From: Bdellovibrionota bacterium
GTDB lineage: Bacteria > Bdellovibrionota > UBA1018 > CAUJDS01
Reading direction: 5' to 3'
Length of the DNA: 64,000 nt
Assembly (NCBI GenBank): GCA_963169695.1
Contig: CAUJDS010000060.1
Coordinates: forward strand, 190,780-254,779
Positions 24,133 through 33,573 of the stretch are shown one piece after another. How positions within the stretch are numbered: position 1 is the first letter of the stretch; the number at the start of each line of letters is the position of its first letter. The translations under genes and the position numbers were made by a program. The notes beneath the pieces were generated by a model, which had not been told where the DNA came from, did no database searches, and was given only the letters and a program-made list of their open reading frames with translations.

Positions 24133-25917
24133 ATGACGGCAGTACTAGGATTTGCAAGCTGGGGGATAGCCGCCTTCGTTCCAGGCCTGGCATTCGAGTC
24201 ACTTATCTTTGGTCGAGAAGCAAGGTCCCTGTCTCAAAGAGTACTCGCGGCATTTGTTTGTAGTATGGCTAGCCACTGTGTTTTGGTTGGTCTTGCTACG
24301 ACAATGGGTTTAGGTGGGATTCGTGGTCTCGTTATCTCTTATTTCTTGATTGGGATCGTGGCGAGCATGATTTTTCTTCGGAGAGAAAAGGACTCGGCTA
24401 GGGCTCCGAAAGGGCATGGCCGTATCGGACGAGATGGCCTGCTACTTATTGCACTTAGGTTACTCGGGATTTGGATATTGGCCGGAGGTGCCTTCTATTT
24501 CTATCGAAATTTTGGAAGAGTTTTTGACAGTGTGGATTCCATTATGTCTTGGAATAAATGGGCTACTCATTGGTATCTTGGGCAATTTGCATTTGGAACC
24601 TGGAACTATCCCCAGTTAGTGCCAATGGTCTGGTCTCTGATGTATCACTGGATAGGGACGTCCGAGATTGAACTCTTCGTGCGACCCTGGATGGCGATCT
24701 TCTTTTTTATGGCGCTTCTGACATTCTTAGCCTGGGGAAAGAGAGAGTTTCCTTATCAGCGGCTTGTTTCACTTATTGTGCTCTCGCTGCTCTATCGCAA
24801 AGTTATCACATCCCACGAAATTTCCTCCGGGTACGTCGATGTTGCGATTAGTTTCTTCTATCTTCAATCTTTTTTCTGGCTCTATCGATGGCTTTCTGAA
24901 GTTAGTACAAAGAAAAAAAAATCCTATGCGATTATGTTGGGCATGAGCATTTTCTGTGCCTGTCATACCAAGCAATCCGGTTTGCTCTTGCTCTTGATGA
25001 TACCGAGTTTAGTTTGGAGAGATTTAACCGAAAAAGGTCAGAAGCTTATTTGGCCGGTTCCAAGGATTCGAGGCCTCGTGATATTTTATCTATTGGCTTG
25101 TTTGTCTTGGTATCTTTTTAGTCAATATCGAATTCAAGTTCAGGGAGCTTCCTCCGAAGTGAGCTACCTTCTTTATACTATTCATGGCTCAAGAACGCTC
25201 TGGCAGCGCGGCGCCCATGCTTTAGGGGTTCTGTCAGAGCGAACAGGAATGCACTCTGGACTCGTCTTTTTGTTTTTATTGATTCCGCTACTTAGATTGA
25301 GGCATTTTGTGGACCGTTACCTTATTCTGATCTGCTATTTGCCCTATACCTTGATATGGGCAATGGTCTATTCGTACGATCCAAGGAACCTTTCGCCTGT
25401 CTTTGGTCTTTATGCGCTTCTTATTGGGAATATCGTAGGTCCGATCATTGAGAGGTTAGACGTCAAAAAAATCAAATTAGAATTGAATCTGAAGGAGTTC
25501 AAATGGGGCATGCCAATGGTTTTTGCAGGTCTTGTGACTGGACTGCTCATCGCTGGATATTCCTTTCCTAGGTCAAGGATTGAAGCAATGAACCGAGAAG
25601 CGAAGCTTAGTGTTATTTATCCGGTCGAAAGTCGACTGATATTCGATCAGATCAGGAAGAATCCTAAGTTTAGATTCCTAAGTAGCCAGCCCTATTATAG
25701 CCAGTTGAGTATATTTAAGGAGCATCATCTTTTTTTTCCTTATAGATTTAAGGATATGCTTATAAAAAAACTAGATGAGAATAAGGGAAGCTTAGACTGG
25801 ATCATGTTGAGCTCCCAAGAAATCGACATAGCTTTCTCGGAGGATCCCCGTCTGGTAGGAAGACTCAAGCCGGTATATGAAAGTTATTTCAATACTATTT
25901 TGGTGGATCAAAAATGA
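24133..25917 (+). CDS. Polytopic membrane glycosyltransferase-like protein (GT-C type)
   Basis: A 594-residue protein with about ten or more TM helices and a short C-terminal cytoplasmic or periplasmic part. An early loop contains RVFDSVDSIMSWNKWATHWYLG with acidic residues after the first helices, the place where GT-C enzymes hold their catalytic aspartates. FYLQSFFWLYRWLSEV and KQSGLLLLLMIPSLVW are further helices. GT-C proteins use polyprenyl-phosphate sugars to glycosylate lipids or proteins in the periplasm. GGGAG lies five bases before the ATG. It overlaps the GT2-GtrA gene by four bases, which would make such a donor. Function is inferred from topology and neighbours. Confidence 0.6.
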   Translation: MTAVLGFASWGIAAFVPGLAFESLIFGREARSLSQRVLAAFVCSMASHCVLVGLATTMGLGGIRGLVISYFLIGIVASMIFLRREKDSARAPKGHGRIGRDGLLLIALRLLGIWILAGGAFYFYRNFGRVFDSVDSIMSWNKWATHWYLGQFAFGTWNYPQLVPMVWSLMYHWIGTSEIELFVRPWMAIFFFMALLTFLAWGKREFPYQRLVSLIVLSLLYRKVITSHEISSGYVDVAISFFYLQSFFWLYRWLSEVSTKKKKSYAIMLGMSIFCACHTKQSGLLLLLMIPSLVWRDLTEKGQKLIWPVPRIRGLVIFYLLACLSWYLFSQYRIQVQGASSEVSYLLYTIHGSRTLWQRGAHALGVLSERTGMHSGLVFLFLLIPLLRLRHFVDRYLILICYLPYTLIWAMVYSYDPRNLSPVFGLYALLIGNIVGPIIERLDVKKIKLELNLKEFKWGMPMVFAGLVTGLLIAGYSFPRSRIEAMNREAKLSVIYPVESRLIFDQIRKNPKFRFLSSQPYYSQLSIFKEHHLFFPYRFKDMLIKKLDENKGSLDWIMLSSQEIDIAFSEDPRLVGRLKPVYESYFNTILVDQK

Positions 25918-26954
25918 ATGCAAATGCGAGCATTCTTTTGATTCCTGCCTATCGCCCCAGTGTGGCGTTTAGAGATCTCTGTCAAAAATTTGCATCCGAT
26001 TGTCGTTTGGTAGTGGTAGATGATGGAAGCGGGAATTCCTATGCTGACCTCTTTCAAGAGATTGGTGAAATCCCTCAGGTAACCGTTCTCCAAAATGCTG
26101 TAAATCTCGGAAAAGGTGCTGCTCTCAAGCACGGAATCAATTGGATTCTATGTCATACTTCTGCCTCGGGTGTTGTTACAGCGGATTGTGATGGCCAGCA
26201 CCTGAAGGAAGATGTCGATAGTGTCAGAGCCCTGTTAGACAGAGGACGCGGTGAGTCCTTTATATTGGGAGTCCGAGGATTCGATGGCAAAGTGCCATTT
26301 CGAAGTCGTTTTGGAAATGGATTGACGAAACTCCTCTTTAAGTTTTTTGTAGGGGTAGGCATATCGGATACTCAGACCGGACTTCGAGGGATTCCGAGAA
26401 GCTTGATGTTTCATGTTTTGGGCATCAAGGCCAATCGATATGACTATGAGCTTTCCATGCTTGTGGTTGCCAAGGATCATGGTTTTCGATTTCAGGAAGT
26501 TCCCATTCAAACAGTCTATATTGATGACAATAGGGGCTCCCACTTCAATCCTGTTTTGGACTCGATGCGAATCTACTTTGTGTTTGCACGATTTCTAGCT
26601 TCTTCGCTTGCCACGATGGTCGCTGACTATTTGGTTTTCTCAATAGCCTTTTTGGGTTTTCATCTTGCTCTTTTTCCGAGCTTTCTTTGGGCGCGGTCTT
26701 TTGCTGTAGTAGTTAATTTTTTGCTTGTGAAGAAGTTTGTATTTAGATTTGAAGAAGGAACGATTCAGCCCTTAGTGAAATTCCTTGGTCTAGTGGGCGT
26801 GATGTTGGGAGTTTGCTATTGGATGGTGCTTTCCCTGCATGAACGATTCGGTATCCCCGTATTGGCAGCTAAGGCATTGGCGGAAGGTTCGATGTACCTG
26901 GGTAACTTCCTGATTCAACGAGAATTCATCTTTCGGCAAAGAAAGCCCACCTAG
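25914..26954 (+). CDS. Glycosyltransferase family 2 fused to a GtrA-like membrane domain
   Basis: A 346-residue protein in two parts. Residues to about 215 are a GT2 domain of the dolichol-/undecaprenyl-phosphate sugar synthase type: LLIPAYRPSVAF, LVVVDDGSG, NLGKGAALKHGI, VVTADCDGQHLKEDV (DxD region) and ISDTQTGLRGIPRS. The rest is a GtrA-like region with four TM helices (ATMVADYLVFSIAFLGF, KFVFRFEEG). Such proteins load a sugar onto undecaprenyl phosphate and help flip it, giving the donor for a membrane transferase. The gene overlaps the upstream GT-C-type gene (ATGA), forming a likely donor-transferase pair. Confidence 0.87.
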   Translation: MNANASILLIPAYRPSVAFRDLCQKFASDCRLVVVDDGSGNSYADLFQEIGEIPQVTVLQNAVNLGKGAALKHGINWILCHTSASGVVTADCDGQHLKEDVDSVRALLDRGRGESFILGVRGFDGKVPFRSRFGNGLTKLLFKFFVGVGISDTQTGLRGIPRSLMFHVLGIKANRYDYELSMLVVAKDHGFRFQEVPIQTVYIDDNRGSHFNPVLDSMRIYFVFARFLASSLATMVADYLVFSIAFLGFHLALFPSFLWARSFAVVVNFLLVKKFVFRFEEGTIQPLVKFLGLVGVMLGVCYWMVLSLHERFGIPVLAAKALAEGSMYLGNFLIQREFIFRQRKPT

Positions 26955-26974
26955 AGCAACGAGGGATGAGTGTT

Positions 26975-28462
26975 ATGACAAATAAAGAAGAAGCAGTTGA
27001 ACCGAGTGATGCGATTCTGCAGACTGCATTCTTTGCTGTCCTATTTTTTCTGGGATCTGCTGACCAGTTCTTTGCTTTTCGAGCGGGGGCAATGAATTTT
27101 CGATGGGGACAGGCACTTCTCTTTTCAATGGCGTTGTATCTTTTTTTCAGGCGAAAAGGCTGGGGGGGCGCGAGTAATTGTTTTGCGGACCTGCGTCAGT
27201 CGAAGCGGGGAAGGATGGGTTTTCGAACCGCAGCCTATGCTTTAGTTTCTTTTATTGGGTTGTATGCTTGGAGCTCCTTGCAATCGAAATATCCCATGAT
27301 GGGTTTTAAGAAGTTAACTTGGTTTGTGTTTAATGCCGGCCTTTCCGGAGCGCTTATTTTGGCATGGCCTAAGAAGTACTTTAGTTCCTTACGAAATGGG
27401 GTTTTCTTCGGTGTGGGAGCAGTTGCGGGAGTAATTCTCATCGATTCGATTGCGGTTCATGTTTTTGGACAAAGTCCGTGGCTGGGTTTTGCGCAGCAGG
27501 GTTATCCTTATAGGGGAGCGTATGTATTTCGTGCCCACGCTTTTTATTACGAGCCTTGCTATGCGTCTACCATGTTGGTCTTTGCCGCAATGCTTGCATT
27601 TGTTGATTCGATTCAGGAAAAGCGGTCCTACCTCTCGTGGTTGAATCCAGGGATCTGGATAGCGGCGGCTTTTTTGTCGGGATCGCGAACAGGGCTATTG
27701 ACTCTCTTTGTATGTGGGGTGGGTTGGTTTCTCATTGGTATTCGCAAACAAATGCGCAATTGGCTCAAGGCATCTATTGGAGTTGTGGTCGTTCTTGCGT
27801 TGGTAATGACGGCATTTGGTTTGACCACAGGTGGAAGACGGTATCTTAATTTCCTATCTGGTCCCATGGGTTTGGATGGCATTGTCTATCGCTTGGAGCG
27901 CTATCAAGCAGCTAGAAAAGCTTGGAGCGAAGGGGCAAAGACACTTGAAGTAAGAGAGAATCCTTATTTCAAAGAGCAATGTCAAGGCTTCGAGGAGGAA
28001 TGTAAAACCTGGCATGCGTTTACGGGTGATCCCACAAAAGACAAAATGGCAATGACGAGTGAGGGTGGAAGAATTCAAAGTTGGATAGATGCTTGGAACG
28101 ATGTCCAAGACTCACTTTTCTTTGGCAAAGGTGTGGGCAGCATGAAGGATGGCCGAATTGAGGTTCGAACCTTGAGTATGTGGCTGGAGATTTTACTTGA
28201 AAGTGGGCTTGCAGGTCTTTTGGCTTTTGGAATTGCTTGGCTCGCCCCATGGGCGGCGGTCATTCTTGGGTATTCGGTTGGCAAGCCAAAATGGGTGACT
28301 TGGATCGTATTGGGTCTGCCAATTCTGGCTCATGGCGTTTTTAGTATGAATATGACTTCTTCCTTTCCACGGTTAGATTTTTGGTTGCTGTATTTCTTTG
28401 GATTGCGAATGTATTTGGAAAATTCAAAAAATCAGGCAGGAAGCGTCTTGGCGGCTCCATAG
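26975..28462 (+). CDS. O-antigen ligase/polymerase-like membrane protein
   Basis: A 495-residue polytopic membrane protein with about eleven TM helices and a large periplasmic loop between about residues 300 and 380 containing GGRRYLNFLSG and RLERYQAARKAWSEG. This layout, a glycine- and arginine-rich entry to the big loop and GSRTGLLTLFVCGVGWFLIG, resembles the Wzy_C family of O-antigen ligases (WaaL) and polymerases (Wzy). The ATG at 26975 has GAGGG nine bases upstream; another at 26966 is possible. Its 3' end overlaps the convergent glycosyltransferase gene by 31 bases. Ligase and polymerase cannot be told apart here. Confidence 0.7.
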   Translation: MTNKEEAVEPSDAILQTAFFAVLFFLGSADQFFAFRAGAMNFRWGQALLFSMALYLFFRRKGWGGASNCFADLRQSKRGRMGFRTAAYALVSFIGLYAWSSLQSKYPMMGFKKLTWFVFNAGLSGALILAWPKKYFSSLRNGVFFGVGAVAGVILIDSIAVHVFGQSPWLGFAQQGYPYRGAYVFRAHAFYYEPCYASTMLVFAAMLAFVDSIQEKRSYLSWLNPGIWIAAAFLSGSRTGLLTLFVCGVGWFLIGIRKQMRNWLKASIGVVVVLALVMTAFGLTTGGRRYLNFLSGPMGLDGIVYRLERYQAARKAWSEGAKTLEVRENPYFKEQCQGFEEECKTWHAFTGDPTKDKMAMTSEGGRIQSWIDAWNDVQDSLFFGKGVGSMKDGRIEVRTLSMWLEILLESGLAGLLAFGIAWLAPWAAVILGYSVGKPKWVTWIVLGLPILAHGVFSMNMTSSFPRLDFWLLYFFGLRMYLENSKNQAGSVLAAP

Positions 28463-29391
28463 AGTCGCTTGGGTATTTTTCTGAGATTTTGAAAAAAAGT
28501 ATTCTTGTTTGGGTGAAATCCCGCATTGAATTGCGGGTTTACTTTCCGGACGGCAACTAGAGCGGATTTGAGACGCTGCACGTAAGGTTGGTAGATCCAA
28601 TTCACACAATCCCTGGAGAGAGAGTAGTCTCCATCACAAAGAAGAAACGATCCATCTTGCTGCCAACGAAGTGCGTGAAAATGGAAGAAAACGAGAGGTG
28701 CGCCCTGTACCATTGGGCCACTCGAAATTTTGTACTGTTGAACATTCCAGGGAGCTACTCCGCCCCCGAGGTGTTGAAGGATGTGTACGTCCTTGGGGTA
28801 ATCTGTTGGCCACTGGTCCAGGTACTTTTGGTCTCCAAATTTGCCATCTTCAACGCGACTGAAACACCATTCAAGGCATTGCTCTTTCCAGCGGTGTAGT
28901 ATCTTGAGTCCAGCTTCATTGCGTCGAAAGGTGACAAATTGTACACAGAACCTACCGCTCGTGGATGTCTGATCGTATCGGGGTGTGTAGCGATGTTCTG
29001 TGATCAAGCAGGACTTTTTGGATTTTCGAAATTCTTCTAATAATACGTCCGGTCTTTCAAAGAAAGCTAAGTCTGCGTCCAGGTAAGTCACTTCCTCAAT
29101 ACTTGAGTCTAAGTCGAAACACTTTTCCAAAATAACAGGGGTGCACGTCCAGCAGTATTCTCCCTCTGTTCTCTCTTGTCTAATTTGCTTCAGCCTAGCG
29201 TCTTCGAAAGAGTTGGCTTCATAAACACAAACGGATTCGAGCGTGAGAGACTTTAGGATCTTGGCACAGGTAGCATCCATCGCGAATACGTAAAGCTTAA
29301 ATGGGGATCCTGTGTCTACGAGTGATTGAATCAAGGCCAAACCACGAGTGAGGTAGTGAGAGTCAAAGAGCGTACAGTAAGTCGTGGTCAT
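28432..29391 (-). CDS. Glycosyltransferase (GT-A fold, GT8-like)
   Basis: A 319-residue protein that begins TTYCTLFDSHYLTRGLALIQSL, typical of GT8-related enzymes, and has the DxD metal motif in VTYLDADLAFFERPDVLLEE. Later, FVTFRRNEAGLKILHRWKEQC and HLGGGVAPWNVQQYKIS resemble nucleotide-sugar-transferase acceptor loops. It would add a sugar to the growing surface glycan in the cytoplasm. Its ATG overlaps the aminotransferase stop by four bases (ATGA), so it is the last gene of a three-gene operon on this strand. Confidence 0.75.
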   Translation of the reverse strand: MTTTYCTLFDSHYLTRGLALIQSLVDTGSPFKLYVFAMDATCAKILKSLTLESVCVYEANSFEDARLKQIRQERTEGEYCWTCTPVILEKCFDLDSSIEEVTYLDADLAFFERPDVLLEEFRKSKKSCLITEHRYTPRYDQTSTSGRFCVQFVTFRRNEAGLKILHRWKEQCLEWCFSRVEDGKFGDQKYLDQWPTDYPKDVHILQHLGGGVAPWNVQQYKISSGPMVQGAPLVFFHFHALRWQQDGSFLLCDGDYSLSRDCVNWIYQPYVQRLKSALVAVRKVNPQFNAGFHPNKNTFFQNLRKIPKRLYGAAKTLPA

Positions 29392-30506
29392 CTATAAAAC
29401 TCTACAACACTTGCGATGACCTGTTCTACTTCGGCATCAGCCATCCAAGGATTCATTGGGATGGATAGAATAGAGGAAGCCAGTGATTCAGTTTCTGGCA
29501 ATCGCAGCGACGTCTTCCAGGGTTGCTGTAGGTGATTTGGAGTAGGGTAATGAATAAGAGTTTGAACACCTTTTCCTTCAAGGTGAAGCATCATTCGATC
29601 TCTCGTATCCATGTCCTTGGTGCGTAGAACAAAGAGGTGTGGGTTGATGTCACAACCAGGAGTTACTGATTGAGCTACCAGCGGCAAATTGCGAAAGGCT
29701 TCAAGGTACGTTCTAGTAATCCGCTTTTTGCTCTCAGCAGTCTTTTGAAAATCTCGCAGCAGGATTCGAAGGTAAGCTGCTTGAAGCTCATCGAGTCGGC
29801 TATTCATCCCGATGTGTTCTGACATTTGATAGCGAGAAGTCTGTCCGTAATTTCGGAGTATTTGGAGGTGCCGAAGATCATTCGCATCGTTGGTGCGGAT
29901 AGCACCGCCGTCTCCAAATGCGCCTAGGTTTTTCGATGGATAAAAGCTATGTGCCGAGAAGCGACTCCAGCTTCCGGCCGATCTTCCGTTGAGTTTTGAT
30001 CCATGAGCCTGGGCGACATCTTCGAGGATGGCGATCGAAGGTGAATCATGGAGATCAAGGGCTTCCTTGAGTTGGTCCATATTCACCATGTTTCCATAAA
30101 GGTGAACAGGCATGACGCATCGTGTTTTTTTGGTGATTTTTTCCAGAATACTGTCGACGCTCAAGACCCAAGTTTTGGGATGGATCTCTGCAAAGACAGG
30201 AATAGCTCCCACGCTTTGGATGGCGACGATAGTTGGAATGGCAGTATGAGAAGCGGTGATGACTTCGTCTCCGGGTTTCAATCCAAGTGCTCGCATAGAA
30301 AGTATGAGAGCGTCGGTTCCAGATGCGCAGCAGGCCCATCCGCTGGTAGTGGCTGGGCCTTCGCGTAGGCTCAATTCTTTCTCAAGGGCTTCACCTTCTG
30401 GGCCAAGAATCCAGCGACCAGATCCTAAGCATCGTTCGGTCGCTTCAAGAATCTCCTTAGCGTATCGAACATAAATTCGGCTGGGATCAAAAAAAGGTAC
30501 CTTCAT
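29388..30506 (-). CDS. DegT/DnrJ/EryC1/StrS-family sugar aminotransferase
   Basis: A 372-residue PLP enzyme that transfers an amino group to a keto-sugar nucleotide. Motifs are GWACCASGTDALILSMRALG, VITASHTAIPTIVAIQSVGA, IAILEDVAQAHGSKLNGR and the lysine-bearing FSAHSFYPSKNLGAFGDGGAI. The C-terminal LPETESLASSILSIPMNPWM is also typical. It lies between an epimerase/dehydratase gene and a glycosyltransferase gene with four-base overlaps on both sides, so all three probably make and transfer one amino sugar. Which carbon is aminated is not clear. Confidence 0.88.
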   Translation of the reverse strand: MKVPFFDPSRIYVRYAKEILEATERCLGSGRWILGPEGEALEKELSLREGPATTSGWACCASGTDALILSMRALGLKPGDEVITASHTAIPTIVAIQSVGAIPVFAEIHPKTWVLSVDSILEKITKKTRCVMPVHLYGNMVNMDQLKEALDLHDSPSIAILEDVAQAHGSKLNGRSAGSWSRFSAHSFYPSKNLGAFGDGGAIRTNDANDLRHLQILRNYGQTSRYQMSEHIGMNSRLDELQAAYLRILLRDFQKTAESKKRITRTYLEAFRNLPLVAQSVTPGCDINPHLFVLRTKDMDTRDRMMLHLEGKGVQTLIHYPTPNHLQQPWKTSLRLPETESLASSILSIPMNPWMADAEVEQVIASVVEFYR

Positions 30507-31498
30507 TTTTCACCTAGGTAGTAGGGCGTATTTTCTCGATAATAATGAAGCGTTTTCTCAAGGCCAGACGCTACTGTTGTCTTGGGGTTCCATCCCGTCA
30601 GAGATTGAAAGGCTTGAGAGCTAGCCCTAAAATTTCCAATTTCTATTTTTTTGAGTTCATCAGGGAACGGACGGAGTTCGATTTTGTTCGAGGATGTTAT
30701 ACTTGAAAGTGTTTGAGCAACTTCCAAAATGGAAGCAGTTGGACCGCTCAGGTTGTAAAGGGAACCACTGGTTGAGCTGTGAGGAGCCGCTAAGAGTAGG
30801 GCATCCACCACGTCTTCAACGTAATTGAAATCACGCGTTTGGGATCCGTCCCCGTAGATTTCGATGGGAGCATTGGTCATGGCCCGAGAAATAAACCAAC
30901 CCACAAAGCCTTGTTTGGTGTCTCGTATTCGCTGTCGGGGTCCGTAAGTATTGGTTAGTCGAAGGGTGATGGTATTCAAACTGTGTTTTTGGCTATAGAG
31001 CTCGTGCAGCTGATCTCCCGCAATCATATGGATGGCGTTGACGTCAGGGGGAGCGAGAGGATGCGCTTCATCTACCGGGAGGTATTGAGGTTGCCCGTAG
31101 ACCTGGCGTGTGCTGGTTCGAATGATCTTGGCTTTTGGATTCCATTTTTTGCAGGCTTCTAAGAATTGAATCTGGGCATAGAGGTTGGAGTGGGCATCTA
31201 GGAGAGGTTCTAGCATGCTTTGGAGGTGTCCTGTGTGCGCAGCAAGATTGAAAATCCAATTTTGCTCCCTTATGATTTCTCTTGTCGTTGATTCATCAGC
31301 GAGATCTCCCCTGACGAGAGCGACCCTGTCCTCTATGCCAAATAGGTTTCGAGCATTGGCTCCTCCCCCGGCCAAGAAGGAATCCAATAGAGTGACTTTG
31401 GCATTCAAGTGGGCAAGACGATGGGCCAAGGCACTGCCAATAAACCCAGCGCCGCCTGTAATGAGGACTCTTGAGTGAGCAAATAAAGACGCTTCCAT
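30503..31498 (-). CDS. NAD-dependent epimerase/dehydratase with altered active-site motif
   Basis: A 331-residue extended SDR. The NAD-binding motif VLITGGAGFIGSALAHRL and later YGDGSQTRDFNYVEDVVDALLLA are normal for nucleotide-sugar epimerases. The usual catalytic Y-x3-K is missing: at residues 154-158 the sequence is N-A-I-H-M within PPDVNAIHMIAGDQLHELY, so both tyrosine and lysine are replaced. A related subgroup has the pattern VNGINK, keeping the lysine; here even that is lost. It may use a different catalytic base or be inactive. The ATG at 31498 precedes the Rossmann fold; the operon continues into the aminotransferase. Confidence 0.8.
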   Translation of the reverse strand: MEASLFAHSRVLITGGAGFIGSALAHRLAHLNAKVTLLDSFLAGGGANARNLFGIEDRVALVRGDLADESTTREIIREQNWIFNLAAHTGHLQSMLEPLLDAHSNLYAQIQFLEACKKWNPKAKIIRTSTRQVYGQPQYLPVDEAHPLAPPDVNAIHMIAGDQLHELYSQKHSLNTITLRLTNTYGPRQRIRDTKQGFVGWFISRAMTNAPIEIYGDGSQTRDFNYVEDVVDALLLAAPHSSTSGSLYNLSGPTASILEVAQTLSSITSSNKIELRPFPDELKKIEIGNFRASSQAFQSLTGWNPKTTVASGLEKTLHYYRENTPYYLGEK

Positions 31499-31550
31499 CT
31501 CGTGCGAGGATGCTACCACGCAGGTGTCAGTGATGTTAGACAGGAATGGC

Positions 31551-32477
31551 ATGCAATATTCACCCGTCGCACTTTTTGTTTATGCTCGTCCAGAGCATAC
31601 CCGTCTCACCTTGGAAGCGTTGAGTCGTAACAAAGGTGCGGAGCAGACCATTCTGACTGTGTTTAGCGATGGTCCAAGGGATGATCCTTCGAGCTCGCAA
31701 GTTAAGGAGGTGCGCAAAATAGTCGAAAAGGCGCGCGGTTTTAAGCGAGTGGATCTTGTCCCGCGATCGTCCAACATTGGATTGGCCGAGTCGGTTATTT
31801 CGGGCGTGACCGCGATGCTTAGTCAATCGAGTTCTGTCGTCGTACTTGAGGACGATCTGACAACTTCACCCGCCTTCTTGACCTATATGAATCGTGCCCT
31901 AGGGGTCTATTTAGAGGAGCCTCGTGTCTATTCTGTTGGAGCGTATCAATTCCCTAGGACACTCTTGCGTTTCCCTCGGGAATTTCAACGCCCGATCGTT
32001 TTTTCGCCCCGGGCGAGTAGCTGGGGTTGGGCAACCTGGGCGGATCGATGGAAGAATGCAAAATGGGAGCACTCCTATTGGCAGAAAGCTCTGACAGAAA
32101 CCGATTTGATTCATAGATTGAAAGGCGCAGGGCTTGATCTTCCTGATATGCTCCAAGCTCAACTCAGAGGCGAGGTACAGTCCTGGGCAATTCGTTGGGC
32201 TGCCACTCACCTTCTGTGCGGAGCTGTCTGTGCAACCCCTCTCAAGTCCTACATAAACAACCATGGGATGGACGGTAGTGGGGTGCATTGTGGAATCGAT
32301 CCTAGATTTTACCACCCTGAATTGGCCAAAGATGCGGATTTTAACTTTCCGTCCTTTACTCAGGAGGAAGAGTCACTGCTGTTTACGCTTAGGCATGTCT
32401 TTCGTCCAAGTATTTTGGAGCGAGTCCGACGAAAGCTTGAGAGGTTGGGTGGTCAAGGCCCTCAACTTTTGAAATGA
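31551..32477 (+). CDS. Glycosyltransferase, GT-A fold (GT2-like)
   Basis: A 308-residue putative glycosyltransferase. The N-terminus SPVALFVYARPEHTRLTLEAL and VFSDGPRDDPSS resemble GT-A transferases that open with a VxxYxRPxHT element, and VVVLEDDLTTSPAFLTYMN has the acidic metal-binding site. SSWGWATWADRWKNAKWE is also recurrent in such enzymes. The ATG at 31551 is preceded by AGGA; upstream in-frame starts have no site and would overlap the divergent epimerase. It would add a sugar during surface-glycan assembly; donor and acceptor are unknown. Confidence 0.75.
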   Translation: MQYSPVALFVYARPEHTRLTLEALSRNKGAEQTILTVFSDGPRDDPSSSQVKEVRKIVEKARGFKRVDLVPRSSNIGLAESVISGVTAMLSQSSSVVVLEDDLTTSPAFLTYMNRALGVYLEEPRVYSVGAYQFPRTLLRFPREFQRPIVFSPRASSWGWATWADRWKNAKWEHSYWQKALTETDLIHRLKGAGLDLPDMLQAQLRGEVQSWAIRWAATHLLCGAVCATPLKSYINNHGMDGSGVHCGIDPRFYHPELAKDADFNFPSFTQEEESLLFTLRHVFRPSILERVRRKLERLGGQGPQLLK

Positions 32478-32547
32478 CCTCGTGCATTAAATTTAAGAGT
32501 CGACATTCGCTTTTAGTTTGAAGATAAAGTCCTATGAAGGAATTTCT

Positions 32548-33567
32548 ATGAAAAAAGCCCTTATTACTGGCATCACCGGCCAAGATGGCTCGTACTTGGC
32601 TGAACTTCTTCTGGAGAAGGGCTACGAGGTTCATGGGCTGATTCGTCGCTCAAGCTCCTTCAATACCGCGAGAATTGATCACTTGTATCAAGATCCCCAT
32701 ATTCATGGGACTAAGCTTTTTCTCCACTATGCGGACCTCTGCGACACGACTTCCCTGAGTAAGCTGATGAAAAAAGTTCAGCCTGAGGAGATCTACAACT
32801 TAGGTGCTCAAAGCCATGTTCGAGTGAGTTTTGATGTTCCGGAGTATACAGCAGACACGATTGCCATGGGCACCATCCGTCTCCTTGAGGTGATGCGGGA
32901 CTTAGGTGTTCCAGCGCGCTTCTATCAGGCATCAAGTTCTGAAATGTACGGATTAGTGCAGGAGACTCCGCAGACCGAAAAGACCCCCTTCTATCCTAGA
33001 AGTCCCTATGCCTGCTCTAAGGTGTTTTCGTACTGGTCGACCATCAACTACCGTGAATCGTACGGACTCCACGCATCCAACGGCATTTTGTTTAATCATG
33101 AATCACCAAGGCGCGGTGAGACCTTTGTTACTCGAAAAATCACCCGTGCGCTCGCTAGGATTCTTAATAAGACACAGGACAAACTTTTCTTAGGAAATAT
33201 TGAAGCGAAGCGAGACTGGGGATACGCAAAGGACTACGTTGAAGCGATGTGGATGATGCTTCAAATGGATCGTCCAGATGACTACGTCATTGCAACTGGC
33301 GAAACGCATTCCGTAAAGGAATTTCTCCAAGAAGCCTTCTCTCTCGTTTCGCTGGATTGGAAAAAATCCGTTGAAATCGATGAAAAATACTTTCGGCCCG
33401 CCGAGGTCGAACTATTGATTGGTGACGCTTCTAAGGCGGAAAAGAATCTCCAATGGAAACCAAGGACCTATTTCAAAGACCTCGTTCGTATCATGGTAGA
33501 ATCTGATCTGCGCAGTGAAGGGCTTGATCCGGAGAAATATTTACCTTTATCAAAAAAAGACGTTTAA
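32548..33567 (+). CDS. gmd: GDP-mannose 4,6-dehydratase
   Basis: A 339-residue SDR that turns GDP-mannose into GDP-4-keto-6-deoxymannose. The start (ATG at 32548, AAGGA seven bases upstream) leads directly into [20 protein letters not shown], the Gmd signature. [38 protein letters not shown], the catalytic [12 protein letters not shown] and [19 protein letters not shown] are all Gmd-specific. No fucose or rhamnose synthase follows in this window, so the final sugar (fucose, rhamnose, perosamine or other) depends on another enzyme; the DegT transaminase nearby is one possible user. It heads the plus-strand operon to 39602. Confidence 0.95.
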   Translation: MKKALITGITGQDGSYLAELLLEKGYEVHGLIRRSSSFNTARIDHLYQDPHIHGTKLFLHYADLCDTTSLSKLMKKVQPEEIYNLGAQSHVRVSFDVPEYTADTIAMGTIRLLEVMRDLGVPARFYQASSSEMYGLVQETPQTEKTPFYPRSPYACSKVFSYWSTINYRESYGLHASNGILFNHESPRRGETFVTRKITRALARILNKTQDKLFLGNIEAKRDWGYAKDYVEAMWMMLQMDRPDDYVIATGETHSVKEFLQEAFSLVSLDWKKSVEIDEKYFRPAEVELLIGDASKAEKNLQWKPRTYFKDLVRIMVESDLRSEGLDPEKYLPLSKKDV

Positions 33568-33573
33568 TTTTAC

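Noticed and set aside
28160-28180. GGTTCGAACC-like string as a tRNA T-loop
   Set aside because: It lies inside the O-antigen-ligase-like coding region and no cloverleaf or acceptor stem surrounds it.
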